NCBI GenBank assembly: GCA_019914995.1
Contig: JAFKAK010000696.1
Span: 44,896 to 108,895 of the forward strand
From: Acanthochlamys bracteata
Lineage: Eukaryota; Streptophyta; Magnoliopsida; Pandanales; Velloziaceae
DNA length: 64,000 nt
Direction: 5' to 3'
Every line of letters begins with the position of its first letter. The stretch's first letter is position 1. Position numbers and translations under genes: made by a program. Shown here in pieces: positions 1 to 9,706 of the stretch. The notes below the pieces were generated by a model. That model was not told where the DNA came from. It searched no databases and was given only the letters and a program-made list of their open reading frames with translations.

Positions 1-769
1 GAATATTCAAGGCGACAAACGATATCTCGCGTGCAAGTGCGGACAAAGACCGTTGGAATGTCGAGGGTTCGAGAGAGAATGAGGCTGCAATTGTTGTACG
101 GCGATGTAATGGAGGGTCTAAGGGGGTGTGACTGGACACTTTTGGTTTTGGTCCACTTTGGGTTTTGAAGATAGGTCACAGAGGAAGCAGTAAGAGCAAA
201 TCGTAAACAAGATGCTCACAAACTTGACTCTTTTTACTTTATGCTCCTTCATTCCGGTCTCACTCTGCTTTTCGTGAATTAGTCGGATTTCTTTTCTCAA
301 TCTGTACGCCTTTGTTAAGGCTTCCGTCATCTTCCTATTGTCATTCTGCCCTCGCGAACAGTACGGGGCACCCTTTGAAACACACTTTATTGTTGTTACA
401 TGGCCAGGCAGCTTAATTTGTAGACTTACTTTGTGAAAACGTTCCGCGTCAAACAAAAACTCAGAAAAGACGGGGCAGGCTTATCATCATAACATCTTTC
501 AGTTTCTGTTCTAGCTTCGATAGCTGAAAGTTTTTAGCTCCTGCGAGAACCAGTCCTGAAGATGCCCAATTTGTTTTACATGGTTCTGTTGACGTGTTAG
601 CAATGTGGTGTATGAGCGGTATTTCGCGTCACTGTTGGATTATATGTGGCGTCCTAGGTAGCGGTACTGTGCCTTGGCAGTCAGTGCACGCGCAACATTA
701 TACGCGTTAAAACTCCTCATCCTGAACACGCGATAACACCACTAATATAGGCTAAGTTTAGACTGTCAT
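1..769. other. left-edge sequence, no gene supported
   Basis: Ordinary-composition DNA before the AT-rich tract. The longest open frame (minus strand, about 118-456, 112 codons) has no motif or family resemblance I can recognise and is not bounded by any intron or promoter signal I can see. I do not call a gene here. Confidence 0.5.
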
Positions 770-2690
770 TAAAGAAATTAAATCGCGAGAACGCGTAGAA
801 GATCTCTTTCAAGATTTTACTAATAAAATCGATAAAATACTACAGAATAGCTAAGCTATTATAAAAGGCCCAGCTTATATATAATTTATAAAGCTTCACC
901 TGTACAAAAAGCAGGCGCTTATATATAACTTATTAAGAGCCTTATCCACCGGTACTTTATAAGAGCCTGAGATAATATTAAGATTGGTATAACTTAAGGT
1001 TAGAAGCTGCAAGAGTAAACTTTATTAATTAATAGGATAATTGTGATCACCCTATTACGCCAAGTTCTTTATAAAAGGATAGGCACCGAAAGTCTCCAGG
1101 GTTGGGTCTGTTGAACCACCAAATCCGCACCTTATATCGCGGAATTTGGATAGATGTATAGCTAAAAATTAATTATCTTAGGTGTTTTTAATGTTATGTA
1201 AAACCTACCTATATATCTATTCAATTCTTGGCGATGCAAAGGTGCAAGAAGGTTTTGGTGTTCTACTTACGTCAGACCCAATTGTGGAGACTTTCACCAG
1301 CGTATAAAAGGAAATCGTGGATAGATTATAGTGCATTTAATGAATTAACGGGAAATAACATACTATGGAAGGTAATTCCGCCTTTATATCTTTACTAGGT
1401 ATTAGCTATCCACTTAGTATTTAAAGACTAATGTTTCTTTTAACAACTCTAAGATAGCTTTATAGTTTCTAATAATTAAACTAATAATAGACTATTATCC
1501 TATTAGCTATATACTTTATTAAATATACGGCTACTTTAGTAATTAGGCTTAATTATACTTAAATTATTATCTTAGAATTGATAAGTTCTATAAATTTAGT
1601 AAATGTTAGCGCTTTATAAGGAGATTAGTTTTTATTTCTATATATACCACCGTATTATTGCACCTCCTATGGCCACCTTTACACGTTATAGTAAACATTT
1701 TTTACTAATTTAAAGAGTTGTATTTTACTTCCTAATTTTAAAGCCCAATATATCGTATTATTTTATATTTTTTAATACTATATTTATAAAGCGCTTTGCT
1801 AAGGTTTCTACTAACATTTTACTACGCATTATAAGGGAGAATAACTATAAGAAGCGTCTATGACACGGCGCCACACACGACCTTAGGTGATCGGCGCAGG
1901 TGAAACAAACTATAGGGTCCGAGGCATCAGAGGCAATGGGAGTGCGTACGGCTCAATGGATACCTGAATATAATTGCTACCTATAGGCCTCGTACGAAAG
2001 AACAATAGAAAAACTACAGAGAGGACCAGCTTATATATCCTCCTAAGCTACCTATGCCAGGATAGTGTCCACCGGTACTTCCGTTGGTCCGCCAATTAGG
2101 GGCTGGAGTAGGTGTCCGATGATCACCCAGGAATTGCCTAAACTCTGTCGAAATCCGGTTCGGAATTGATAGGGCTGCGCTTTGCTTGACTATCGAGGTA
2201 GTGACCTAGTAATTACGAGTGCAATCGGGGCGGGTTTGTGTGATAGTGACGTGGAACGTTAAGTTTTAGAATTTAGCTGTTATAACTTTCTACTATAAGA
2301 AAAGTATCTCATCTAGCATCTTTTCTAGCTAAGGAGCTTGTATATTATCCTACTTTACGCAAGGTTATAAGATACTATCTAAAAGACCCTCCGAATAAGA
2401 AGAAAACATATCCTTAGCGTTATAAGATAGGCGGAACGTATAGAATTTAAAATAAGTTGTAATTTTACTAAAGGGTTAATATGTTGTTAATAGTGCTGTT
2501 ACACGCCTAAATTAGTTCTAGATAGCCTAAAGAAAGATTCGCCTTCTTGTAGAAATTAATCTTAGTACCAGTGGTTATGGAGCATTAGTTAAGGTAGTAA
2601 TAATGGTTACAAGAAAATTTAATGCACCTGATGGGTACGTAATGGAACAGAGGTTTTACAAAATGACTATGGCGACCAGCTTTTTACGCT
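770..2690. repeat. AT-rich, RIP-like repeat-derived tract
   Basis: Composition changes abruptly near 770 to a TA-rich texture with many TATA, TTAATTAA and TAATA words and no frame of useful length on either strand. This is the texture of repeats mutated by repeat-induced point mutation in Pezizomycotina. A short less-AT stretch (about 1860-2260) interrupts it. Two parts (about 840-1050 and 2010-2130) share ordered words such as a 13-mer at 945-957 and 2068-2080 and GATCACCC downstream, with the left copy the more AT-rich, as expected of two copies of one element decayed to different degrees. No transposase or reverse-transcriptase frame survives, so the family cannot be named. A foldback element is nested inside at 1070-1312. 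Confidence 0.7.
1070..1312. mobile_element. foldback MITE-like element with 10 bp target duplication
   Basis: The left arm (about 1084-1165) and the reverse complement of the right arm (about 1203-1300) match imperfectly along nearly their whole length: both read GAAAGTCTCC, then TTGGGTCTG, then ACCAAA, GCACCTT, ATCG and GATA-GT/ATATA in the same order. The loop is about 35 bp. The hairpin is flanked by a direct repeat, TATAAAAGGA, at 1070-1079 and 1303-1312, which reads as a 10 bp target-site duplication. Long terminal inverted repeats with a 9-11 bp duplication and no coding capacity fit a non-autonomous Mutator-like element. The superfamily call is inference; the inverted arms and the flanking direct repeat are visible directly. 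Confidence 0.7.
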
Positions 2691-3536
2691 GGTTAATATC
2701 TAAAAGACTTCAGAGACCATTCCGCAGAGATAGGCGGAATAGATAGGAGTCAACACACAGTGTTCTGGTGGAGAGAAAAGATCGTGGATTATCACCGTTC
2801 GGAGTACGGTGGAAGGCTCGGTGCTCACAGATTTACAAATGATCACGCGAAGCTGCATAGAGTCCTTCGTCTCCCGTACCAAGGATCCATGTCACGCAAG
2901 ATAGCCGGGACCATGTTGCGGGATGCCGGACCAGAGCCCGTTGTTGAGGAGGTGCTTTTCACACCGCAAGTCGTAATCCAAATCATGCGGAGACGCTTGC
3001 GGCTCTGGAATCTAGTACGAAGGCAGAAGCGGACCCATACGACAAGGCCAATGTACGCAGAACACTGAGTATAGTGGAAACTAGCTTGTGCTCTGGGACA
3101 TGCCAACGGCGCAAAGACTAGAAGCCGATGTTCGGTCACACTACCGCGCAATGGGCCTAGGGATTCACGTTTGAGGTGTAACCCAAGATCTTATCATGTA
3201 ACCAGATGTTGGGTGAAGGCTGCTCCAGACGGTAATGTAGAGACCTGACGTGAGATGGTGTTGAGGTTGTAGCCTGGGGAGGAACGTGGGCGAAGAGATG
3301 GCCTGATGACTTGCGCGAACTGGCTCAAGAAGAGAGCGTTTGGAAGGTGTAGGCCGGGGTGATGTTGATGTGTCGGATCGCAATGGCGTCGATCGGGCCT
3401 TGTGCTTGCCTGCCAACGAGTCAGGCTAGCGTTTCAGCTCACGCGCGAATGAGAGTCACATTGCACACTGCATCGGACCCAGCCCAGTTTCACCACTATC
3501 TCGTCCACCCTGTTGCTCTCTTTCTCCATCATCATT
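2691..3536. other. no recognised gene
   Basis: Normal GC content resumes here. A plus-strand frame at 2760-3068 (102 codons) and overlapping minus-strand frames are present, but none carries a motif I recognise. The right part must hold the promoter and 5' leader of the aminopeptidase that starts at 3537. Confidence 0.4.
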
Positions 3537-5154
3537 ATGAGGGCGTCTATTTCATCGATAAGTGTCCTCGCTGCGGGCGCGTCGGCGCTGCAGAGCCCGT
3601 TGCTCTTCTGAGATGCAGGCGCCAATCGACGTCTCCGGCGACTATCGCGGAGAGAAGCCCTTGGTCAACTCTTCAGCTTTGTAAGACCTCATCAGCGGCG
3701 ATCGACTGTTTGCACGTGCGAAGAAGCTGTACGAGATCGCGAAGCTCGGCGTGGATGAGTACAACCATCCCACGAGAGTGATTGGAAGCGCCGGTAGATG
3801 CCCCACATGACTGTTGCCATGTTTGGCTAATCGCACTGCAGGACACGACGGAACAAAAATCGTACATCTACGAGACTATCCAGCAACTGGGCCACTACTA
3901 TGACATCTCATGGCAGTCGTTTCGCTGTTACCGGCAATGTCTTCGAATCGCGGCTTGTGCTAGGCAACGAGGTGCCCAAATCCGCATCGCCGTTCGGCCT
4001 CACGCCGCCGACGATGAACAAGCAGCCTGTGCATGGTACCTTGATCCTCATTGACAACGAAGGTTTGCGAGATTGGCGACTTCCCAGACTCGGTCAAGGA
4101 CAACATCGCCTTCGTCAAGCGTGGAACATGCCCCTTCGGCACCAAGTCCGGAGCGCAGGCCAAAAAAGGTGCGGCCGCTGTTGTTGTCTATGACCCTTCA
4201 AGCAAAGACGGGATTGAGGAACGCTTGGGACCCCTTCACCTAATCATGTTGCAACGTTCGGTGTTGGCTGGGACGATGCAGAATCAGTCGAAGAAGCTGA
4301 AGAACAAGGAGTATGTTGATGCGATTGCATACATCGACGCCGAGGTCAAGGTGATCGCGACGACCAACATCATCGCGCAGACTAGTTTTTGCGATCCCGA
4401 CAACTGTGTTATGTTGGGTGCGCACAGTGACAGTGTAGCCGAGGGACCTGGAATCAATGATGATGGCTCGAACTATCAGCCTGTTGGAAGTCGCGAGTCA
4501 ACTTACCAAGTTCAATGTATCCAATTGCGTCCGCTTTGGTTGGTTTGCTTGGGAGGAGGAAGGACTCTTAGGCTCCGACTACTACGCTGCCACGCTCCCG
4601 AAAGAAGAGAACAAGAAGATCCGCCTCTTTATGGACTACGACATGATGGCCAGTCCGAACTTCGCCTATCAGATCTACAACGCAACCAACAAAGCCAACC
4701 CCAACGGATCTGAGGAGCTGCGCGATCTGTACATCGACTGGTACAAAGAGCAAGGCGCTTAATTACACCTTCATCCTGTTTGACGGTCGTAGCGACTATG
4801 ACGGGGTTCATCAGGCACGGCATTCCTGGCGGGGTATTGCCACGGGTGCGGAGGGCGTCAAGACGAAGGAAGAGGCGGAGCAGTTTGGAGGCAAGGCGGC
4901 GAATGGTATGATCCGTGCTACCATCAGCTTTGCGACGATTTGAGCAATGTCAACGTCACGGTGGGTTGTGAACACTAAGGTAAGTCTTCTGTCCCGGAAG
5001 AAACTTTCACGGACGCTAATCACAAACAGCTCATCGCGCACTCTGTTTGCTACGTACGCGCGCTCTTTGGGGCTTCCCTGAGCGCACGGAGTCCGTTGCG
5101 GCAGCGGAGTATGCCGAGGATGTTAGGTACCGCGGCCCGAAGCTGTTCGTTTGA
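3537..5154 (+). CDS. secreted/vacuolar M28 aminopeptidase (aminopeptidase Y type), frame-broken
   Basis: Zinc metallopeptidase of family M28 with an inserted PA domain, expected to be secreted or vacuolar and to remove N-terminal residues from peptides. The ATG at 3537 starts a signal peptide (MRASISSISVLAAGASAL). The pieces then read GDRLFARAKKLYEIAKLG, the PA domain (GDFPDSVKDNIAFVKRGTCP, about 4070-4140), the zinc-site segment LGAHSDSV...GINDDGS (about 4414-4470), WEEEGLLGS with the catalytic Glu pair (about 4549-4575), FMDYDMMASPN, and FDGRSDY. A 48 bp intron lies at 3794-3841 and a 50 bp intron with a GCTAAT branch site at 4980-5029. The tail ends RGPKLFV at 5154. At least five frame changes and one in-frame TAA (3682, where a Gln codon is expected) interrupt it. 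The family assignment is secure; whether the gene is functional cannot be judged from this sequence. Confidence 0.88.
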
Positions 5155-6120
5155 GCGCGCATCGTATAGCGCGTCTTGTTTGATGTTGATAAGCATTGAT
5201 ACTCTGCAGCAATTGGGTGGAGCTCAAGAGTGTATTCATAAACTGTACAGCAATCCATAGAACCTACTTGAAAACTCCTGCACCAGAACCCTTACCTTCC
5301 AAAGTTTGTTGAAGAGCACTGAGGCATGCTGCTACTGGTCTGATCGTCGAAGGACCGTACACAACAGCCCAAGACGTTTCCAGGAAGGTCAGTTACGGCA
5401 CGAGAACAAAGGTTTGGGTACCACGTGTTACGCTCGGAAGGGTAATACAGACGCGACAATACCCTGCCGCTGCATGGCCCGGAGGCTGTAAGGGTTTAGG
5501 TATAGCATGCTGACGTTGGGAGAGCTGCGATGAACAAACGACTCAACAACGCAACAGTAACATCGCTCGTGCTTTGAGCATGCGATTCGAACCTCGTGCC
5601 TCATTCAATAATACGTTGATTGAGGTTGCCCATACACAGCTACGTGATACTAATCTATTCGAGGTATCAGGCCCACTTTCTGCCCAATGGCCAGCCTCCC
5701 AGCCTCGCTGATCTCACCAATGACGAAATGCGACGGTGCATCAGCCCCAGTTTGCAACGATGATCGCCGCTGGCCCCTTTGCATTCCTGCATCCAACATC
5801 ATCGCACCGTGGTTGGGACGAATCGACTTTGTTCGCGTGTCGCACGAGCAATAACAGCTACTTGAATGGGGCTGTGGACATATCTCCTGCAATACGTTGT
5901 GCAATATTGGGAAAAGTATACGAAGTATTTGGACCGTGCCCCTGAAGCCTGATGTAGGATCTATTGTACCAGCCATCAACAAACAGATATTAACCTGGAG
6001 CTTTTCGCTTGAAAGACCCAAACGACACTACAGCATATAACAGCCACAACTCTTCTCCCGTATTTTAGAGCTACCCCCACAGCTCATCAATACTATTTCG
6101 ACGTAACCCGTATCGACATC
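5155..6120. other. intergenic, nothing recognised
   Basis: About 970 bp between the aminopeptidase and the next secreted protein. Short frames exist on both strands (for example minus 5650-6021) but none shows a family motif. The right end should contain the promoter of the gene at 6121. Confidence 0.4.
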
Positions 6121-6620
6121 ATGCTCCTCTCAACAACCATCTTCACCGCCTTCGCGACTGTCACATCAGCACTCCTGACGACACTCTCACAACGAGCTGG
6201 CGGCCCTCAATAAAACCTATACCTGATATCTGCAAATTCAGCGATCCATACGACCAAACCACGTCCGCGTCATCCGATTTCCTGCCCGCCGCATCCGCTA
6301 AATCCGTCGAGCTCTACGCCGCATACTATCCGTCCCCCTTGTCGAACACTACACAAATGGCGCAACAGTGTCTGGAACAATGCTATGGTTATGGCACCAA
6401 CACTGAATGCAAAGCCGCTTTGGGCTGAAAATGTTCCGGTTCCTGCAGGATACTACGGCAGTCCAGGTGGCCAACTCGAGACAGCGTGTGTGTTCTATGG
6501 TGGCATTGACTGAGGCGGATCTGGAGCCTGCACTGGAGGGACAGGGCACCAGTGCGTTGGTGCGGGAATATCGTCTGCCAGGCAAGATGTTGGTTTGGAA
6601 GCCTTGCCACACGACATCAG
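6121..6620 (+). CDS. small secreted cysteine-containing protein, function unknown
   Basis: The ATG at 6121 opens a hydrophobic leader (MLLSTTIFTAFATVTSALLT) typical of a signal peptide. After a frame change the protein continues as IPDICKFSDPYDQ, SVELYAAYYPSPLSNTTQ, then a cysteine pair in QQCLEQCYGYGTNTECKAAL, then after another frame change PAGYYGSPGGQLETACVFYG and finally GNIVC near 6575. The order of motifs and the even spacing of cysteines suggest one disulfide-stabilised extracellular protein of about 150-160 residues. It resembles lineage-restricted dothideomycete secreted proteins I have seen without assigned function. It could be an effector-like or wall-associated protein, but nothing in the sequence settles this. 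The 3' end is approximate because frame changes obscure the stop. Confidence 0.6.
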
Positions 6621-9180
6621 GTCAGGGTGTCGGGTTAGTAATGAAATGGGAAGCCTGGGAAGACGACGACACGCATTGTGCATGCGCTTGTTCTTCGGAA
6701 AGGATGGCTGAGTATAACAGGTCGTCGGCGCGGAGGGGTAATGTACGGTGAAGGTAACGGGACCGCCGTCGAACGTGGTTGACGACAGGTAATAACTGTG
6801 TTCATGATTAGCTTTTGCTCTATACTTCGATACATTTGATGTCGACTTTATGTTACCTCGCTGTTTATATCCGTATCCTTCGAGAAAACTACTGTTTCGT
6901 CGCATCGCTATCGTCCGAACCCAGTTCCAGCCCGGATCATCGGTCACCTGGTCAATTTTCGTGGCCAATATGTTTCCCCACAGACTGAAGGGAGTGTCAA
7001 TTGTCGCTGGCCGCAAAGGCGACCACCACCCTTTCAATCTACTACACGCAAATGGTAAGATTGCAGGACTCACTCTGCCACTCATCGAATCCGTCAAGTG
7101 TCTCAGCCCCGACTCGGACTCTCCACATCTCACAACTGTCCTGCAGAGACATATACATGCATGACGCAACATACATCCACCGTCCGTTGTCTTCCAGGCG
7201 TCCCAATCCCGACGAAGTGGTATGTCATGCGCTTCAGGCTATTTTTGCCATGCGGCTCTGCGTTAAGGTTCTGAGGTGTAACACGAGGACACGGATGGTC
7301 GCGGAGAGCACCCCGGCCGCATAGCACACCGAAAGTATTGTTGGTCTCCCACACAATGTATGCGCACATGCAGCTCCGGATCTGGAGGTCCGTGGGGCAC
7401 CCGTTACGCCAACGCGGTGGCGGAAGTTGCAGTTGCAATTGCTCCTCCGCCACAAGTACTGAAATAACAAGATGAGGTGCAGATGCAATGGACGCCGCGA
7501 GGCTTCACAGGTCCTTCACCCCTATAGACACGCTGAAAAGTCCATATCCAGATCGGACTTTTTGCGTGTATCGGTTTTCACCGTTCAGCTGCCGCGCTTA
7601 AAGACGACTTTGGGCTATTTTAGCCCAACAGGTGGTGGTCTGTGCACATATCACGAAGCGAAGGACCAAGTCGCTTTTTGAGCTCCGCCAACACGAACAT
7701 GTTCTAGGTAAATTGGTCCTTGCTACTCTTTCTTAGAATAGGTAACTTGTTTCGGGATTAAGAATAGAGCGCCTTGCCTTTTCGCGGGCTGCACTAGTGT
7801 GTCGGCCGACTGACATCATGGACTATTGATTGTGTTGGCAGGGAATACGAAGAGATTACTTGGAGTGTTGGTAGCTGGTGGGAGCGAATGATGACAGCGT
7901 AAGCATTCCGGGATCTTCCATGCGCCTTCGATGCGCCTTCGATGCGCCTTCGCTGCCGCTGCATGCAACATGCATTCGCATAGCCTCACCGTCCACTCGC
8001 AGTATCGCTCCACTTCTGAATTTTTCCCATTCCGGACAGTACGAGAGACTCCGCCTTATGTGCGTGCTACTTGAGCCTACCATCGCTATCTAATCCTACC
8101 CAGCCTCGTCGTGTCTGACAGAAATGCGCGCAGAATCTACCTTGCTACCACAGTACATGCTAGATAGATATGCGAGTCCACCTGATTGCAGCTCTGATGG
8201 GCAGATTTGAGCCTTCGCAGGATAGAAGCAATGAAGCCGTTTTTACCCATCCCAGTAGCTCTACGAATAGCGGAGTACGGCAACCGTCAGCAGTGGACGT
8301 ATCAGGAACAAATACGCGCTGAACAGGGAACGCAGGGTCCATGTCAAAGCTAGTAGCCAGGACGGGTGTAGCTGATACCAACCTAGGACCGGTCTTCGGT
8401 GTACCGTGTCAGTTTTCTGAGACTATGCTCGTTTCTGTGCATCTCCTTCTGTTCCCTGTTACCCTCTTTGTCTACCAGGGCAGTACTTTTATGCACCAGA
8501 ACAGCAACTAGTAACCCGACAACCGCAGATCGTAGAGATAGCCCCTTCGCTTGCATATCTCCACGATGATCCCTCTCCGACCAACGCTCAAGAAATTGGC
8601 CAGAAATAGGAGGTGCCATAATGACAGCTCGCGATGTGCGGGGACAAGTTGGAGCGAGACCCTGGGGCCAGCAACGATTGCCACTCCAGCATGTAGTCCT
8701 ACTGGCCGGCTTCCGCCGTTGCTGATGCCATACCTGAAGTCTAGATGGCCTCCCAGGCATCGAGAAGGCGTTTGGCCGGCGAGTCTGTGCGTGAGGACAA
8801 GGGGTTCGAGATGATAGACATCAGCCAGACTGGACTACGCGGGACATAAGTCTTTATTTCCAGATGGTGAGAAATGCAGTTGGTTTGATTGTGGTATTAG
8901 AAACTATTTACGTTCGTAAGGTCGTGGATCTAGGTCGTGAAACGTTGCTTTTAGGTTGAAAGGCTGGTTCTCTGCCAGCGATCATTGGCCCCCTGCGCCA
9001 TTCGAAGGATCAAAGTCCCAGCTTCCCAAAGACGCCTCCCACGCTGAAGAACAACTAGAAAAATGAAATGGATAGACATAATTGAAACTCATAACGCCTA
9101 GAGCGCCTGGCCGAAGAAGTGACCTCGTAAATAATAAGCAAGAAGTGAAGACAATGAAATGACACCTGATCTATGGGTTT
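6621..9180. other. gene-poor stretch, no confident gene
   Basis: About 2.6 kb with many overlapping short frames on both strands. The minus frame 6495-7172 (225 codons) overlaps the secreted protein and shows no family motif. A minus frame at 8383-8760 contains one hydrophobic segment (about 8490-8540) but nothing else diagnostic. A three-unit minisatellite lies at 7920-7952. I cannot support a gene. Confidence 0.35.
7920..7952. repeat. 11 bp unit tandem repeat, three copies
   Basis: The unit ATGCGCCTTCG occurs three times in perfect tandem. It lies in a stretch with no supported gene. Confidence 0.9.
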
Positions 9181-9706
9181 TCACTCCACCGGGATGCCCT
9201 TGAGATCACCATGTATTATCTCCAAAATTTTCCGAAGTGTCTCTGAGGTGCTGCTTCGCTGTCTCAATCGCTTGCCTCCTCATCGTCGCCCCTCGGCATC
9301 GTTGTCTTGTGTGAGTAGCTCGATTGTCTTCGGAGCTGTATGCGGCGTTGAGTTCTGAGTGTGAGGTTCGAGCTTGTTGTACTTCCGTTGAGGACGGCTA
9401 GCTGTGCCTCCATCCTGCGCGTGCTTCTCCTTTGCGTTCTTCTAAATGCCTGCTGGGCAGCGCGATTCTGTGCTCGTCTCTCTGGACATGTTAGCCGGAG
9501 TTTCCCACCATGGATTGTTGACACTTACCCCTGACGTAGTGTGCTGGCGTTCTGTGGCTGCGGAACTTGAGACAAGTGCTGAGACATCTGGGCGTGGAGA
9601 AGACTGGCTCTACATGTGGAGGAGGGCGTGGACTGCAGTATGGGCCATCGTGATCTGAACCGAACTCTGGTGGGGTCATGGGTATTTGGTAGTGTCCGAA
9701 ATGCAT
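9181..9706 (-). CDS. Yap/Pap1-like bZIP transcription factor, short
   Basis: The basic region RRAQNRAAQQAFR (about 9450-9490) is the signature of fungal Yap/Pap1-type bZIP regulators, followed by a leucine-zipper-like stretch starting MEAQLAVLNG, then TIELLTQDNDAEG, and a C-terminal helix SETLRKILEIIHGDLKGIPV ending at a stop at 9181-9183. The likely start is the ATG whose A is at 9706, giving MHFGHYQIPMTPPEFG, a proline- and Ser-containing N-terminus. A minus-strand intron (GTAAGT donor near 9525, GGCTAACA branch site, CAG acceptor near 9482) sits just before the basic region, and a second candidate intron lies upstream of the start (about 9715-9820). At least three frame changes occur. The product of about 150-170 residues is short for the family and has no visible C-terminal cysteine-rich redox domain of the Yap1 type. 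The target genes are unknown. Confidence 0.8.

Noticed and set aside
118..456. 112-codon minus-strand frame at the left edge
   Set aside because: No recognisable motif, no conserved-looking segment, and no supporting splice or promoter signal.
5570..5620. TTCGAA-containing motif resembling a tRNA B box (GGTTCGAATC on the minus strand)
   Set aside because: The bases flanking the loop do not form the 5 bp T stem and no matching A box, anticodon arm or acceptor stem is found on either strand.
6495..7172. 225-codon minus-strand frame
   Set aside because: It overlaps the secreted-protein gene on the opposite strand and shows no motif or codon pattern of a real protein.
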